A stretch of 29,638 nucleotides of DNA from JBMNUL01 sp050946255 (GTDB lineage Bacteria > Actinomycetota > Coriobacteriia > Coriobacteriales > CADBOM01): assembly GCA_050946255.1 (NCBI GenBank), contig JBMNUL010000010.1:1-29638 (forward strand), written 5' to 3'. The translations under genes were made by a program, and so were the position numbers. Shown piece by piece: positions 17,250 through 25,217 of the stretch (positions within the stretch are counted from its first letter, which is position 1; each line of letters starts with the position of its first letter). The notes under the pieces are model-generated. The model did no database searches. It was given only the letters and a program-made list of their open reading frames with translations, and was not told where the DNA came from.

Positions 17250-17534
17250 TCAGTGATACGAGAATAAGTCTATCAGCCTAATTTCATCATCTGACAATAC
17301 AGGTGTGGATTTCGATGAGTCAATCCCGAGGAGAAGCCCTAGTTCAAGCAGAAAATCTGACTGACAATAATTCTGTAAATGTCTCTCGAGGTATGTGGTG
17401 GCGTCTCTGGTAACGGGCCCTGCAAAAGAGCAGGCCTTAGATTTGCTGCTGATTCCAACTCGAAAAAGGTTGTCAATTTTGAATTCAAGAATCACACTTG
17501 AACCGTTTCCAAATTTCATTGGTACTACAAACAA
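17250..17534 (-). CDS. Small hypothetical protein
   Basis: A 94-residue frame from TTG 17534, or 89 residues from the in-frame ATG five codons later. The composition is ordinary for a soluble protein and ends DDEIRLIDLFSYH. No motif is recognised. AAAGAG precedes the TTG, a weak ribosome site. It reads in the same direction as the exonuclease gene 60 bases downstream and may share a transcript with it, and it diverges from the flavoprotein gene, leaving only 25 bases between starts. It may be a real gene because nothing else occupies this stretch, but that is not certain. Confidence 0.45.
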   Translation of the reverse strand: MFVVPMKFGNGSSVILEFKIDNLFRVGISSKSKACSFAGPVTRDATTYLERHLQNYCQSDFLLELGLLLGIDSSKSTPVLSDDEIRLIDLFSYH

Positions 17535-17559
17535 CTCTTTACCAATCTAAGGGGGAGCC

Positions 17560-19089
17560 ATGTCAAACGCGCACGTGTGGCAGCGGGAACCTAGCCCGAT
17601 AACAGACTTCGTGGATGAGGAGACGGCTGACGTCGTGGTGGTCGGAGCTGGAATGGCCGGCACGGTGGCAGCTCAATCAGCAGCAGAAACTGGTGCCAGC
17701 GTTGTCTTGGTGGAAAAGTTCAGCGAGCCGGTGGCACATGGAATCGACGTCGGAGCTGTGGACTCCGTTCTTCAGCGCCGCGCTGGAATCCAGATCGACA
17801 AGCTCGATGCTGCAAGGCTCATCTACGCCTGGAGCCAGCAACAGGCAAATTACAATCTCATCCGTACTTTCGTGGAGCGTTCCGGCGAGGTGATGACCCA
17901 CTACGTGGAGATGGCCGAGGCTGCAGGCTACACGGTTCATCTGAACACCGAGGCGACGGCGCGTGCAGATTGGGGAGACCTCGACGATCGCTTCCGCATG
18001 TTCAGGACCGCGCATGTGTTCGATGCGCCGGATGACCTCGACGTTCGCAAGACCAAATGGAATGCGCAGTACATCGTCGATGTCGCGTATGCCGATGCCC
18101 TCAAGCTCGGGGTGAAATTCATGTTCAACACCCGCGCCGAACGCCTCATAAAGGAAGATGGCCGTGTTGTCGGCGTTGCCGCGACCGACTCTCAGGGCAC
18201 TCACAAGATCCTCGCTCGCCGTGGTGTGATCATGGCAACCGGGGGCATTACCGACAACGATGAGATGAAAGAGTGTTTCTGCCCGATGAGCCTGCGCGTG
18301 GACAAAAACGCGTACTTCCCGCGTGGCGGCAACATGGGGGAGGGACACATCATCAGCGCTTGGGCCGGCGCGGTGTTCTCGAGATGCTATCCGGCGCCTA
18401 TCATTCACCCCGTGAACTTCACCCCTCTCGGACCGGGAATCGATTCGAGCTGGCTCATCGTCAACCGAAAGGGCCAGCGCTTCATGAACGAGACGGCATA
18501 TGAGCCGATCATCACCAATGCCCGTCTCAACGCTCCCGGAAATGTTGCCTGGGCAATTTGGGACTCCGATTATCTCGAGCACTACAAGGCAATGGAGCCG
18601 GTCAAGTATGCCGCGCTCCCAGAAGATATCGTCGACCGCGTTGAGAAGAGCGTCGAGACAGGGGAGTACTTCCGTGCCGACACGTTGGCAGAGCTCGCCG
18701 GCGAGCTCGGAATCCCCGCTGACAATCTCGAGGCAACTGTCGCACGCTACAACGAGCTGGTAGATGCTGGAGAGGATGTTGATTTCGAAGTCCCGCCCCG
18801 CTTCCTCTCGCCTTGCAAAAAGGGACCTTTCTATGCAGGGCGCATCAATGCCGAGCTGCTCTCGGTTCTCTATGGAATGCGCGTGAACGACAACTCGCAA
18901 ATGGTCGACGTCAATGACGACCCGATTCCCGGACTCTATGCCGTCGGTGCAATTCAAGGAGATTTCTTCGCGAATTCCTATCCGGTTACGGTGCCAGGCG
19001 CAGATCACGGTCGTGCCATGACATTCGGCCGCCTCGTGGGCTGTGCGCTGGCAAAAGGCGAGAACATCGACGGAACCCCTGCGGAATGA
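17560..19089 (+). CDS. FAD-dependent fumarate reductase/flavocytochrome-c-like oxidoreductase, copy 1
   Basis: A 509-residue FAD_binding_2-family flavoprotein. The dinucleotide motif VVVVGAGMAGTVAA lies at 25-38, with Glu52 ending strand 2. The capping and catalytic region includes the NRKGQRFMNE motif (about 302-311), and the C-terminal FAD-closing segment GADHGRAMTFGRLVG at about 480-494. The family includes fumarate, urocanate and other enoate reductases and ketosteroid dehydrogenases. There is no Tat signal and no haem-binding CxxCH, so it is probably cytoplasmic and takes electrons from another carrier. AAGGGGGAG precedes the ATG. Its stop overlaps the first possible start of the second copy. 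The substrate is unknown. Confidence 0.9.
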   Translation: MSNAHVWQREPSPITDFVDEETADVVVVGAGMAGTVAAQSAAETGASVVLVEKFSEPVAHGIDVGAVDSVLQRRAGIQIDKLDAARLIYAWSQQQANYNLIRTFVERSGEVMTHYVEMAEAAGYTVHLNTEATARADWGDLDDRFRMFRTAHVFDAPDDLDVRKTKWNAQYIVDVAYADALKLGVKFMFNTRAERLIKEDGRVVGVAATDSQGTHKILARRGVIMATGGITDNDEMKECFCPMSLRVDKNAYFPRGGNMGEGHIISAWAGAVFSRCYPAPIIHPVNFTPLGPGIDSSWLIVNRKGQRFMNETAYEPIITNARLNAPGNVAWAIWDSDYLEHYKAMEPVKYAALPEDIVDRVEKSVETGEYFRADTLAELAGELGIPADNLEATVARYNELVDAGEDVDFEVPPRFLSPCKKGPFYAGRINAELLSVLYGMRVNDNSQMVDVNDDPIPGLYAVGAIQGDFFANSYPVTVPGADHGRAMTFGRLVGCALAKGENIDGTPAE

Positions 19090-19103
19090 TTGGAGCAGAG
19101 CAG

Positions 19104-20687
19104 ATGCGGCAACCAGTGAGCGACAATGAGACCCAGCGCGAATTCCAGAGTGTGGGAAAACCACACTATTGGCAGCGTGACCCAGAGCCGATAACCAACA
19201 TCGTGGGGGAGGAGACCGTCGACGTGGTGGTGCTCGGAGCCGGGATTGCGGGGTGCATCGCGACTCAATCAGTGGCGGAGTCCGGTGCTTCTGTGATATG
19301 TGCCGAGAAATTCGATCACCCCACCTCGCACGGAACCGATGTGGCTGCCGTGAACTCGATAGTATCCGACCGCGAGGGCGTGCACATCGATCCCCATGAG
19401 GCGGCAAGGCTCGTCTACCAATGGAGCCAGCAGCAGGCCAATTACAACTTGATTCGCATCTGGGCGGAGCGTTCTGGCGAGGTTGTGTCCCATTATGTGG
19501 AGATGGCGGAGGCCGCCGGGTACACGGTGAGGCTCAACTTTTGGCTGACAGCCCGTGCAGATTGGTACGATCTCGACGAGAAGTACCGCATCCTGCGGAC
19601 CCCGCATCTTTTCGATGTTCCAGAGGGGTCGCCGATAAAGCGGGAGCGTTGGAATGCCACTTACCTCGTGAACGTGGCATATGAGGATGCGGTCCGAAGA
19701 GGTGCCCGTTTCATGTTCAACACTCCGGCCGTGCGACTTGTGCGTGATGAGGAGAGCGGTCGCGTCACCGGCGCAATAGTGAAAACCGATGATGGCTACA
19801 AGCTCCTTCGAGCTCGCAGGGGAGTGATTCTTGCAACTGGCGGAATTACCGACAACGACGAGATGAAGGAGTGCTTCTGCCCGATGAGCCTGAGGGCGGA
19901 CAAGAACGAGAACTACCCCAAGGGCGGCAACATGGGGGATGGCCTTGTCATGGGCAAGTGGATAGGTGCGGCGTTCTCAAGGTGCTATCCAGCTCCCATC
20001 ATCCATCCGGTGAACCTGTCTGTGCTCGGACCCGGCATGGCCTCGAGCTGGCTCATCGTCAATCGAGATGGCAAGCGCTTCATGAACGAAGTGGCTTGGG
20101 AACCGATGATCACAAACGCCCGCCTCAACGCTCCCGGGAACGTTGCCTGGGCTATTTGGGATGCCGACTACCTCAAGTACTTCGAGAAGAAGGAACCAGC
20201 CGTTTTCTCTGGCTTGCCGGAGAACACCCCCGAACTTGTGGAGGAATGCGTCTCGAAAGGCGAGTATGTCAAGGCCGATACGCTGGAGGGTCTGGCAGGG
20301 AAAATTGGGGTGCCAGTGGGAAATCTAGTTGCCACTGTCGAGCGTTACAACGAGCTTGCGGATTCTGGTGTGGACGAGGATTTTGGAGTTCCCGAACGTT
20401 TCCTCTCGCCATGTCGTCGAGGGCCTTTCTATGCAACTCGCATCAGCGCCTGGCTCCTCTCGATTCCCTATGGATTGCATGTGGACGACAACTCCCAGGT
20501 ATGCGACGAGGATGACGAGCCTATACCAGGGCTCTACGCCGTTGGGAATGTCCAAGGTGATTTCTGGGCGAACTCTTATCCCGTCACATGTCCCGGCAGC
20601 AGCCATGGCCGTAGCGTTACTTTCGGCCGCCTCGTGGGCTGCGCGCTGGCAAAGGGAGAGAATATCGACGGAACCCAGGCGATGTGA
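19104..20687 (+). CDS. FAD-dependent fumarate reductase/flavocytochrome-c-like oxidoreductase, copy 2
   Basis: A close paralogue of the preceding gene, sharing long blocks such as EMKECFCPMSLR, ITDNDEMKE and the terminal GRLVGCALAKGENIDGT. ATG 19104 is preferred because GGAG (19092-19095) lies eight bases upstream, giving 527 residues; ATG 19086, which overlaps the previous stop, is an alternative. The FAD motif DVVVLGAGIAG begins at about residue 41 and NRDGKRFMNE is present. There is no signal peptide or haem motif. Against copy 1, the substrate-side segments differ (for example LNFWLTARADWYDLDEK versus LNTEATARADWGDLDDR), so the two may act on related but different substrates or form a heterodimer. 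A strong terminator follows. Confidence 0.9.
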   Translation: MRQPVSDNETQREFQSVGKPHYWQRDPEPITNIVGEETVDVVVLGAGIAGCIATQSVAESGASVICAEKFDHPTSHGTDVAAVNSIVSDREGVHIDPHEAARLVYQWSQQQANYNLIRIWAERSGEVVSHYVEMAEAAGYTVRLNFWLTARADWYDLDEKYRILRTPHLFDVPEGSPIKRERWNATYLVNVAYEDAVRRGARFMFNTPAVRLVRDEESGRVTGAIVKTDDGYKLLRARRGVILATGGITDNDEMKECFCPMSLRADKNENYPKGGNMGDGLVMGKWIGAAFSRCYPAPIIHPVNLSVLGPGMASSWLIVNRDGKRFMNEVAWEPMITNARLNAPGNVAWAIWDADYLKYFEKKEPAVFSGLPENTPELVEECVSKGEYVKADTLEGLAGKIGVPVGNLVATVERYNELADSGVDEDFGVPERFLSPCRRGPFYATRISAWLLSIPYGLHVDDNSQVCDEDDEPIPGLYAVGNVQGDFWANSYPVTCPGSSHGRSVTFGRLVGCALAKGENIDGTQAM

Positions 20688-20710
20688 TTTCCGTTTCCTT
20701 TCGCAGAAGT

Positions 20711-20750
20711 AGGCAGTGCCCGGGACTTTGGTCCCGGGCACTGCCTTTTA
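20711..20750 (+). terminator. Very strong intrinsic terminator after the flavoprotein pair
   Basis: A perfect 15-bp stem (20712-20726 with 20731-20745), extendable by an A-T pair, with tetraloop TTTG and a following TTTTA. It lies 24 bases after the second flavoprotein stop. Confidence 0.95.
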
Positions 20751-20784
20751 CGAGCGTTTTCCCTGTAGAGAATTTCGCTAATTG

Positions 20785-20994
20785 CTAAACCTGCTGGAAC
20801 TCCGACAGGGGAGTTCCCTCTTTGGCCACGTATCCGCATTTGTCGCAGGTCTCATCGGAGACGAGAGTCCCGGCCATTCCGATCTCTCCGCCCATTCTCA
20901 CGAAAACCTCGATCTCCTCGCCGCATTTCGGGCATTTGATCTCGACGATTTTCGGGGTCTTCTTGCCATCTTGGCATCCATCTATTACGCCCAT
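20785..20994 (-). CDS. Small zinc-ribbon protein
   Basis: A 69-residue protein from ATG 20994, chosen because AAGGAG lies about seven bases upstream; the longer frame from 21015 lacks this. Two CxxC pairs (CPKCG and CDKCG, about 32 residues apart) form a zinc-ribbon-like site. Between them lies EIEVFVRMGGEIGMAGTLVS. No enzymatic motif is present. Similar small ribbons occur as nucleic-acid-binding or uncharacterised proteins; its role is unknown. A perfect inverted repeat 64 bases upstream of the start may be an operator. It converges on the flavoprotein terminator. Confidence 0.75.
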   Translation of the reverse strand: MGVIDGCQDGKKTPKIVEIKCPKCGEEIEVFVRMGGEIGMAGTLVSDETCDKCGYVAKEGTPLSEFQQV

Positions 20995-21057
20995 CTCGTT
21001 CTCCTTTTCTATCAAAGCCGGCTGCCATGTCAGCCGATGATAATGTCCAACTGCAGA

Positions 21058-21074
21058 TAAGTATAGTCTACTTA
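21058..21074 (-). promoter_or_regulatory. Inverted repeat, possible operator of the zinc-ribbon gene
   Basis: TAAGTA (21058-21063) and TACTTA (21069-21074) form a perfect 6-5-6 palindrome 64 bases upstream of the zinc-ribbon start. On the minus strand it contains TATACT, a possible -10 box, but no good -35 is seen. Confidence 0.35.
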
Positions 21075-21079
21075 TAATA

Positions 21080-21175
21080 ATTAGCTTGTGGAACTTGCCT
21101 GTCTGATAAGGATTAGCTTGTGAGACTTGGTTGTCTAATAAGGATTAGCTTTTGGAACTTGCCTTTTGTGCCAAT
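21080..21175 (+). repeat. Three tandem 32-bp repeats with further degenerate copies to about 21345
   Basis: Units start at 21080, 21112 and 21144, each with ATTAGCTTGTGGAACTTGCC or a close variant; the first two also share GTCT(G/A)ATAAGG. A fourth partial copy with CTTGTGGAACTTGCCTG begins near 21215, and weaker ATCACTTGACC motifs occur near 21282 and 21317. There are no unique spacers, so it is not a CRISPR. The 417-base gap between the zinc-ribbon and stress-protein genes holds nothing else. Confidence 0.75.
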
Positions 21176-21411
21176 TTCGCCAAATCCAATGGCGTTTCCC
21201 ACAAGCTGTTATCTAATATCTTGTGGAACTTGCCTGCCTTGCCGATATAGTCCAACCTGTTGACGCTTCTCACCAGCCAATATCACTTGACCAGCTGGCC
21301 GTTCCAGTTTGCTGCCATCACTTGACCTGTCGAATTTCTCAGCCAAGCCAGCGCAGTTTTTCTGCTACCCAAGTTGCCAGGAGCCTAGTCGAGGGACTGC
21401 AATTTTGACGA

Positions 21412-21885
21412 TTATCTGACCAGCATCACTGGAATTTCCACGTCCCAGAGAACTCTCTGGCTCACGCTTCCAATCAAACCGCTGACGGCACCCAGGCCCC
21501 TTCGTCCCATGACGACCAGATCGTAATTTCCCTCGTTGACGTATTTCGCAAGGTCCTCTTTGGGGTTGCCCGCGATCACAACCTGTTCGATATCCATGCC
21601 TGCGTCTCTAGCAGGGCGTAGAAGCTCGGAGGTAGCCTGTTCGAGGTCGGAGGTCTGGGCGTTCTTGTACTCGAGATCGTTCTCAGCCACGACGTCTTGG
21701 TCGTTGACTACTCCAGCTTGCTTGGATGCGTTCTCGAATCCGGGATGGCTATCTTCCTTCTCCGAAGGCACCACCTTGATCACCTCTAGAGAGGCCTTGC
21801 ATGCCAAGGCGAGGTCAACCGCTTTTTCAATGGCTCTTTTCGATGGTTCTGAATTGTCAAAGCAAACCAAGATATGATCGAACAT
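21412..21885 (-). CDS. Universal stress protein (UspA family, ATP-binding type)
   Basis: A 157-residue single Usp domain. The frame extends upstream to 22044, but ATG 21885 with GGAGG six bases ahead starts directly at the first beta strand (MFDHILVCFDNSEPS). Asp10 of VCFDNS and the GRRGLGAVSGLIGSVS stretch fit the G-2x-G-9x-G(S/T) nucleotide motif, so ATP binding is likely. The family helps survival under starvation or oxidative stress through unclear mechanisms. An acidic insert (about 45-75, including SEKEDSHPGFENASKQ) lengthens the loop after strand 2. It is divergent from the two-TM Nudix gene. Confidence 0.92.
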   Translation of the reverse strand: MFDHILVCFDNSEPSKRAIEKAVDLALACKASLEVIKVVPSEKEDSHPGFENASKQAGVVNDQDVVAENDLEYKNAQTSDLEQATSELLRPARDAGMDIEQVVIAGNPKEDLAKYVNEGNYDLVVMGRRGLGAVSGLIGSVSQRVLWDVEIPVMLVR

Positions 21886-22210
21886 CTCTGCCTCCATCCA
21901 GTTGAGCATCGGATGCGGAAAACTCCAGCCCATGGCCCGAATTTCATCATTCCCCTGTCTACATGGTATAGGGAATTGATTTTCGGCCTGGGTTTCGAAT
22001 TTCCAGTTGCAGTTATCATGACACGTCTGGATTGGAATATTCAATATTTCGTGGAGTCTTTCTTACTTGTCGTTTATTTGAGGGCAGTGGCTCTTTGATA
22101 TAATCAAGAAGCTTTTCTCAAGAGGCACTGAACCCTTTTTGCTAATCCAAGGGAGAATCTGCGGATTGATTGCCTGGTTCTACAAAGTTCGTGGTTTGTT
22201 CCAAGGCTAT
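21886..22210. other. Intergenic region between the stress protein and the two-TM Nudix gene
   Basis: The minus-strand frame continues through this region but without a ribosome site. The only supported signal is the extended -10 promoter at 22096-22104. Possible upstream TTG starts for the Nudix protein (22139, 22166) lie here. Confidence 0.4.
22096..22104 (+). promoter_or_regulatory. Extended -10 promoter for the two-TM Nudix gene
   Basis: TGATATAAT is a perfect extended -10 (hexamer 22099-22104). No convincing -35 is present, which is normal for extended -10 promoters. Confidence 0.6.
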
Positions 22211-23558
22211 ATGATGGCAATTCGTCTCAACGCCGGCGAGTTTGCGAGTATTCTCGCCGGTATTTTAGCCTTGTTGCTGGAGCTGATGCTTGGCATCGCG
22301 GGTGTAGACGACGAAGCAACCAGCTCCCTTGTTCTCTTAATAGCAATATTTGCAATTCTCATTCCGGCCGTCAAGCAGACGGTGCAGTTCGTCAGAAACC
22401 AGGAAAGTTGGCATATTGCCGGCAGCCGTGCATATCACGACGAAGTCATCGAGAAGATGAGGCTCTCGCGCACTTATCGGGAAAACGGCTATTCGATCAG
22501 GGAGTTCGACAACGGAAAATCCGTGGAGTATTACGTTGCGAGCAATTTGGTGGACACAATCCTTTTAGAGGGAGACATCTCCCGAGATAGATACGGCGTG
22601 GAAGATAACGATTCAAGTGAAGCTCCCGCTCCGATTCCAATAGTGTTCCGCAAGGGAAGGTTCCACGTTCCCAGCGAGGTCCGTCCCCTGGTGTTCGAGA
22701 TTGTCCGCAACATGTTCAAGCGAAATCCCGGAAGAAGGTTGTTCAACGGCCGTCTCATGCGAATGTGCTCCGATATCCTTCCAAATGATTGGAACGAACC
22801 TCTGGTGGTCGTCCAACAGGTTCGCTACTTCGATGGCCAGTGCACTCATGAGATAGTTTTCAAAAAGGCGCCACGCAGCGACAAGCTTAATGAGACCTTT
22901 TTCGGCGAGGCCCTCATGCTCGACGGCGACAACTGCCTCCTCAGTCTTTGGGATAGCCGTTGCGGGAATTATATTGGAGCATCGACTTTGGCGATTACCT
23001 CGGACAGGAAGATGCTTCTGGGTATACAAGGTGGAAAGTCGATGGCAAACGCCAACCGGTTTGCGCCTTCTGGGTCGGGGTCAGTTGAGTTCAGCGATTG
23101 CCGGCATTGCAGGAGGAACCCAGATGGCACGATAACCTTGCAAGATCTCATCAGGTTTGCCGCCGAGCGCGAGCTCAAGGAGGAGACGACTCTCTCCGAC
23201 TGCGTGAAAGTGCGCACTTTCATCATAGGATTTGCGAGGTTGATCGAACGCGGTGGCAAGCCCGACTTCTTCGCATTGAGCTTCGTCGACGCTACTTACG
23301 ATGAAATAGTCTCAGACTTTGAAAAAGAAGCTTGCCATCAGCGAGCGTGGTCTGAGCAATCCCCCGGTTGGGGTGGAGATAGCACCCGGCCAAATGCCTT
23401 CAGAGGCTCTAAAGGCATTTCTGGAAATAGTCATGGAGGGTTCTGAGACCCCAAATGTCTCCATCCAGCTTCATATCCTCATCGAGAATGTCCGGCTGCT
23501 GGAAGGAAACCGATATGGGAAAGCGCTTCTCAACCAAATGCTTGGAAAATCTGAGTAG
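22211..23558 (+). pseudogene. Two-transmembrane Nudix-domain protein, frame broken by one extra base
   Basis: From ATG 22211 (AAGG just upstream; TTG 22139 or 22166 also possible) the protein has two hydrophobic segments, ASILAGILALLLELMLGIAG and LVLLIAIFAILIPAVKQTV. A region of about 200 residues follows, then a Nudix domain. The Nudix box is GTITLQD then RELKEETTL: it fits G-x5-(E/D)-x7-REUxEE, with Asp where Glu is usual and Thr in place of the last Gly. At the A5 run 23322-23326 the frame shifts: the original runs into an unrelated tail ending 23446, while the +1 frame continues plausibly (KLAISERGLSNPPVG to MLGKSE) to 23558. Removing one A restores about 449 residues. This may be a mutation, phase variation or a sequence error. 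The layout recalls the 2TM-Nudix class of CBASS effector, but no cyclase is nearby. Confidence 0.65.
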
Positions 23559-23637
23559 GCAGTAATAATATGCTTATACGCTGGGCTTTCCAATTTTGGC
23601 AGCTCAGGGAAGGCTGGACCGATCGGGAGGTGGGAAT

Positions 23638-25011
23638 GTGAGCGATCAGGACATTGCCAGAATCGTGGAGATCCAGAGGGAGTTCTTCTCCACAGGAATC
23701 ACAAGGGAGCTTGCCTTTCGGCTGGACGCGCTGAGGGAGTTGCGGGAGACCATCGAATCCAACATGGGACGCATCGAGACCGCACTCATGGACGACTTGA
23801 ACAAGCACCCCCAGGAGACGTACATGAGCGAGGTCGGTCTAGTGTTGTCGGAGATCTCGTATCACTCCCGGCACCTGCGCGGCTGGATGCGTGAGAAACG
23901 CGTGCTCACGCCGCTCGCACAGTTCAAGTCCTCGAGTTTCATCTCCCCAGAGCCATACGGCGTCTGCCTCATCATGTCTCCGTGGAACTACCCGATTCAG
24001 CTCACGCTCGCCCCGCTCGTGGGGGCGATTTCTGCCGGGAACTGCGCCGTGGTCAAACCATCCGCGTACGCCGAGAACACATCGCATCTCCTTGCCCAGC
24101 TCATCGAGAAAACCTTCCCCAAGGAGTACATCACCGTGGTGGAAGGAGGGCGCGAGCAGAACAGCAGCCTCCTGGACCAGCGCTTCGACAAGATTTTCTT
24201 CACTGGGAGCGTGAAGGTCGGGAAAGTCGTGATGGAGGCGGCGTCTAGGAACCTGACCCCAGTCACGCTAGAGCTTGGCGGGAAGAGCCCGGTCATCGTC
24301 GACGCCACTGCGGACATCAAGCTTGCGGCCAGGAGAATCGCCTTTGGGAAAGTTCTCAACGCTGGGCAGACCTGCGTTGCTCCTGACTACGTGCTCTGCC
24401 ACAAATCAGTGATGGACAAGTTCCTGTATTGCTACCAGAGGGCCATCGACGAGTTCTTCCCCGGCGGGGACATGTCCGAGATGCCGACCATAGTCAACCA
24501 GAAGCACTTCGACAGGCTCATGGGTCTGATGCAGGGTTGCGAGGTCGCTGTCGGGGGCCGCAGCGATGCCTCGCGAAGGTTGATAGAACCAACGGTTCTA
24601 GTGAACGTCGATCCGGACATGCCGGTGATGCAGGAGGAGATTTTCGGCCCCATCCTCCCAGTCATCGGGTACAGCAGCATCGACGAGTGCATCCGCTTCA
24701 TCAATTCGAGGCCGAAGCCGCTAGCGCTCTACCTCTTCACGCGCAACTCCGGCATCGAGGGCAGGATCCTCACCTCGTGCTCGTTCGGTGGCGGGTGCAT
24801 CAACGACACTATCGTTCACTTGGCCACGAGCTACATGCCATTTGGAGGAGTGGGAGAGTCGGGCATGGGAGATTATCACGGCAAGGCGAGCTTCGATGCC
24901 TTCACCCACTACAGGAGCATCCTGAAGAAGTCGAACCTGCTCGACCTGCCGATGAGGTACCACCCCTACGAGGAGCGCAATCTCAGGATTATCCGCATGC
25001 TCATGCGCTAG
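23638..25011 (+). CDS. NAD(P)-dependent aldehyde dehydrogenase (class 3-like)
   Basis: A 457-residue enzyme from GTG 23638, chosen because GGGAGGTG (23625-23632) precedes it; TTG 23596 is less likely. Catalytic elements are Asn117 (PWNYP), Glu212 (LELGGKSP) and nucleophile Cys246 (NAGQTCVAPDY). The short length and the end motif GMGDYHGKASFDAFTH match the class 3/fatty-aldehyde group, which oxidises medium to long-chain or aromatic aldehydes to acids. There is no C-terminal membrane anchor, so it is cytoplasmic. It starts 79 bases after the Nudix reading frame ends and could be on the same transcript. The following 206 bases to the convergent glycosyltransferase hold no gene or clear terminator. 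Confidence 0.94.
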   Translation: MSDQDIARIVEIQREFFSTGITRELAFRLDALRELRETIESNMGRIETALMDDLNKHPQETYMSEVGLVLSEISYHSRHLRGWMREKRVLTPLAQFKSSSFISPEPYGVCLIMSPWNYPIQLTLAPLVGAISAGNCAVVKPSAYAENTSHLLAQLIEKTFPKEYITVVEGGREQNSSLLDQRFDKIFFTGSVKVGKVVMEAASRNLTPVTLELGGKSPVIVDATADIKLAARRIAFGKVLNAGQTCVAPDYVLCHKSVMDKFLYCYQRAIDEFFPGGDMSEMPTIVNQKHFDRLMGLMQGCEVAVGGRSDASRRLIEPTVLVNVDPDMPVMQEEIFGPILPVIGYSSIDECIRFINSRPKPLALYLFTRNSGIEGRILTSCSFGGGCINDTIVHLATSYMPFGGVGESGMGDYHGKASFDAFTHYRSILKKSNLLDLPMRYHPYEERNLRIIRMLMR

Positions 25012-25217
25012 CAGGGGCCGTGCAAGAAGAGCTGCCGGCGAGCGAGCCAAAACGATGGTGAACCAGGCGCGGTGATTTGGCATCGGGTACGGGCTGGTTG
25101 CTGCGGAGTCGCATTCCATCAATCTCCGCTTGCCTTAATCCCAGCGCGAGGGAACACTACTGGCAAGGAAATCCTGGACGAGGAGCGCGAGCGAGCTAAG
25201 CTCAGCACTATGGAACA

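Noticed and set aside
17677..19407. Minus-strand frame of 576 codons opposite the flavoproteins
   Set aside because: Antisense to both conserved paralogues, Arg/His-rich without motifs; a codon-bias artefact.
21080..21175. CRISPR array
   Set aside because: The 32-bp period is filled entirely by repeat; there are no spacers.
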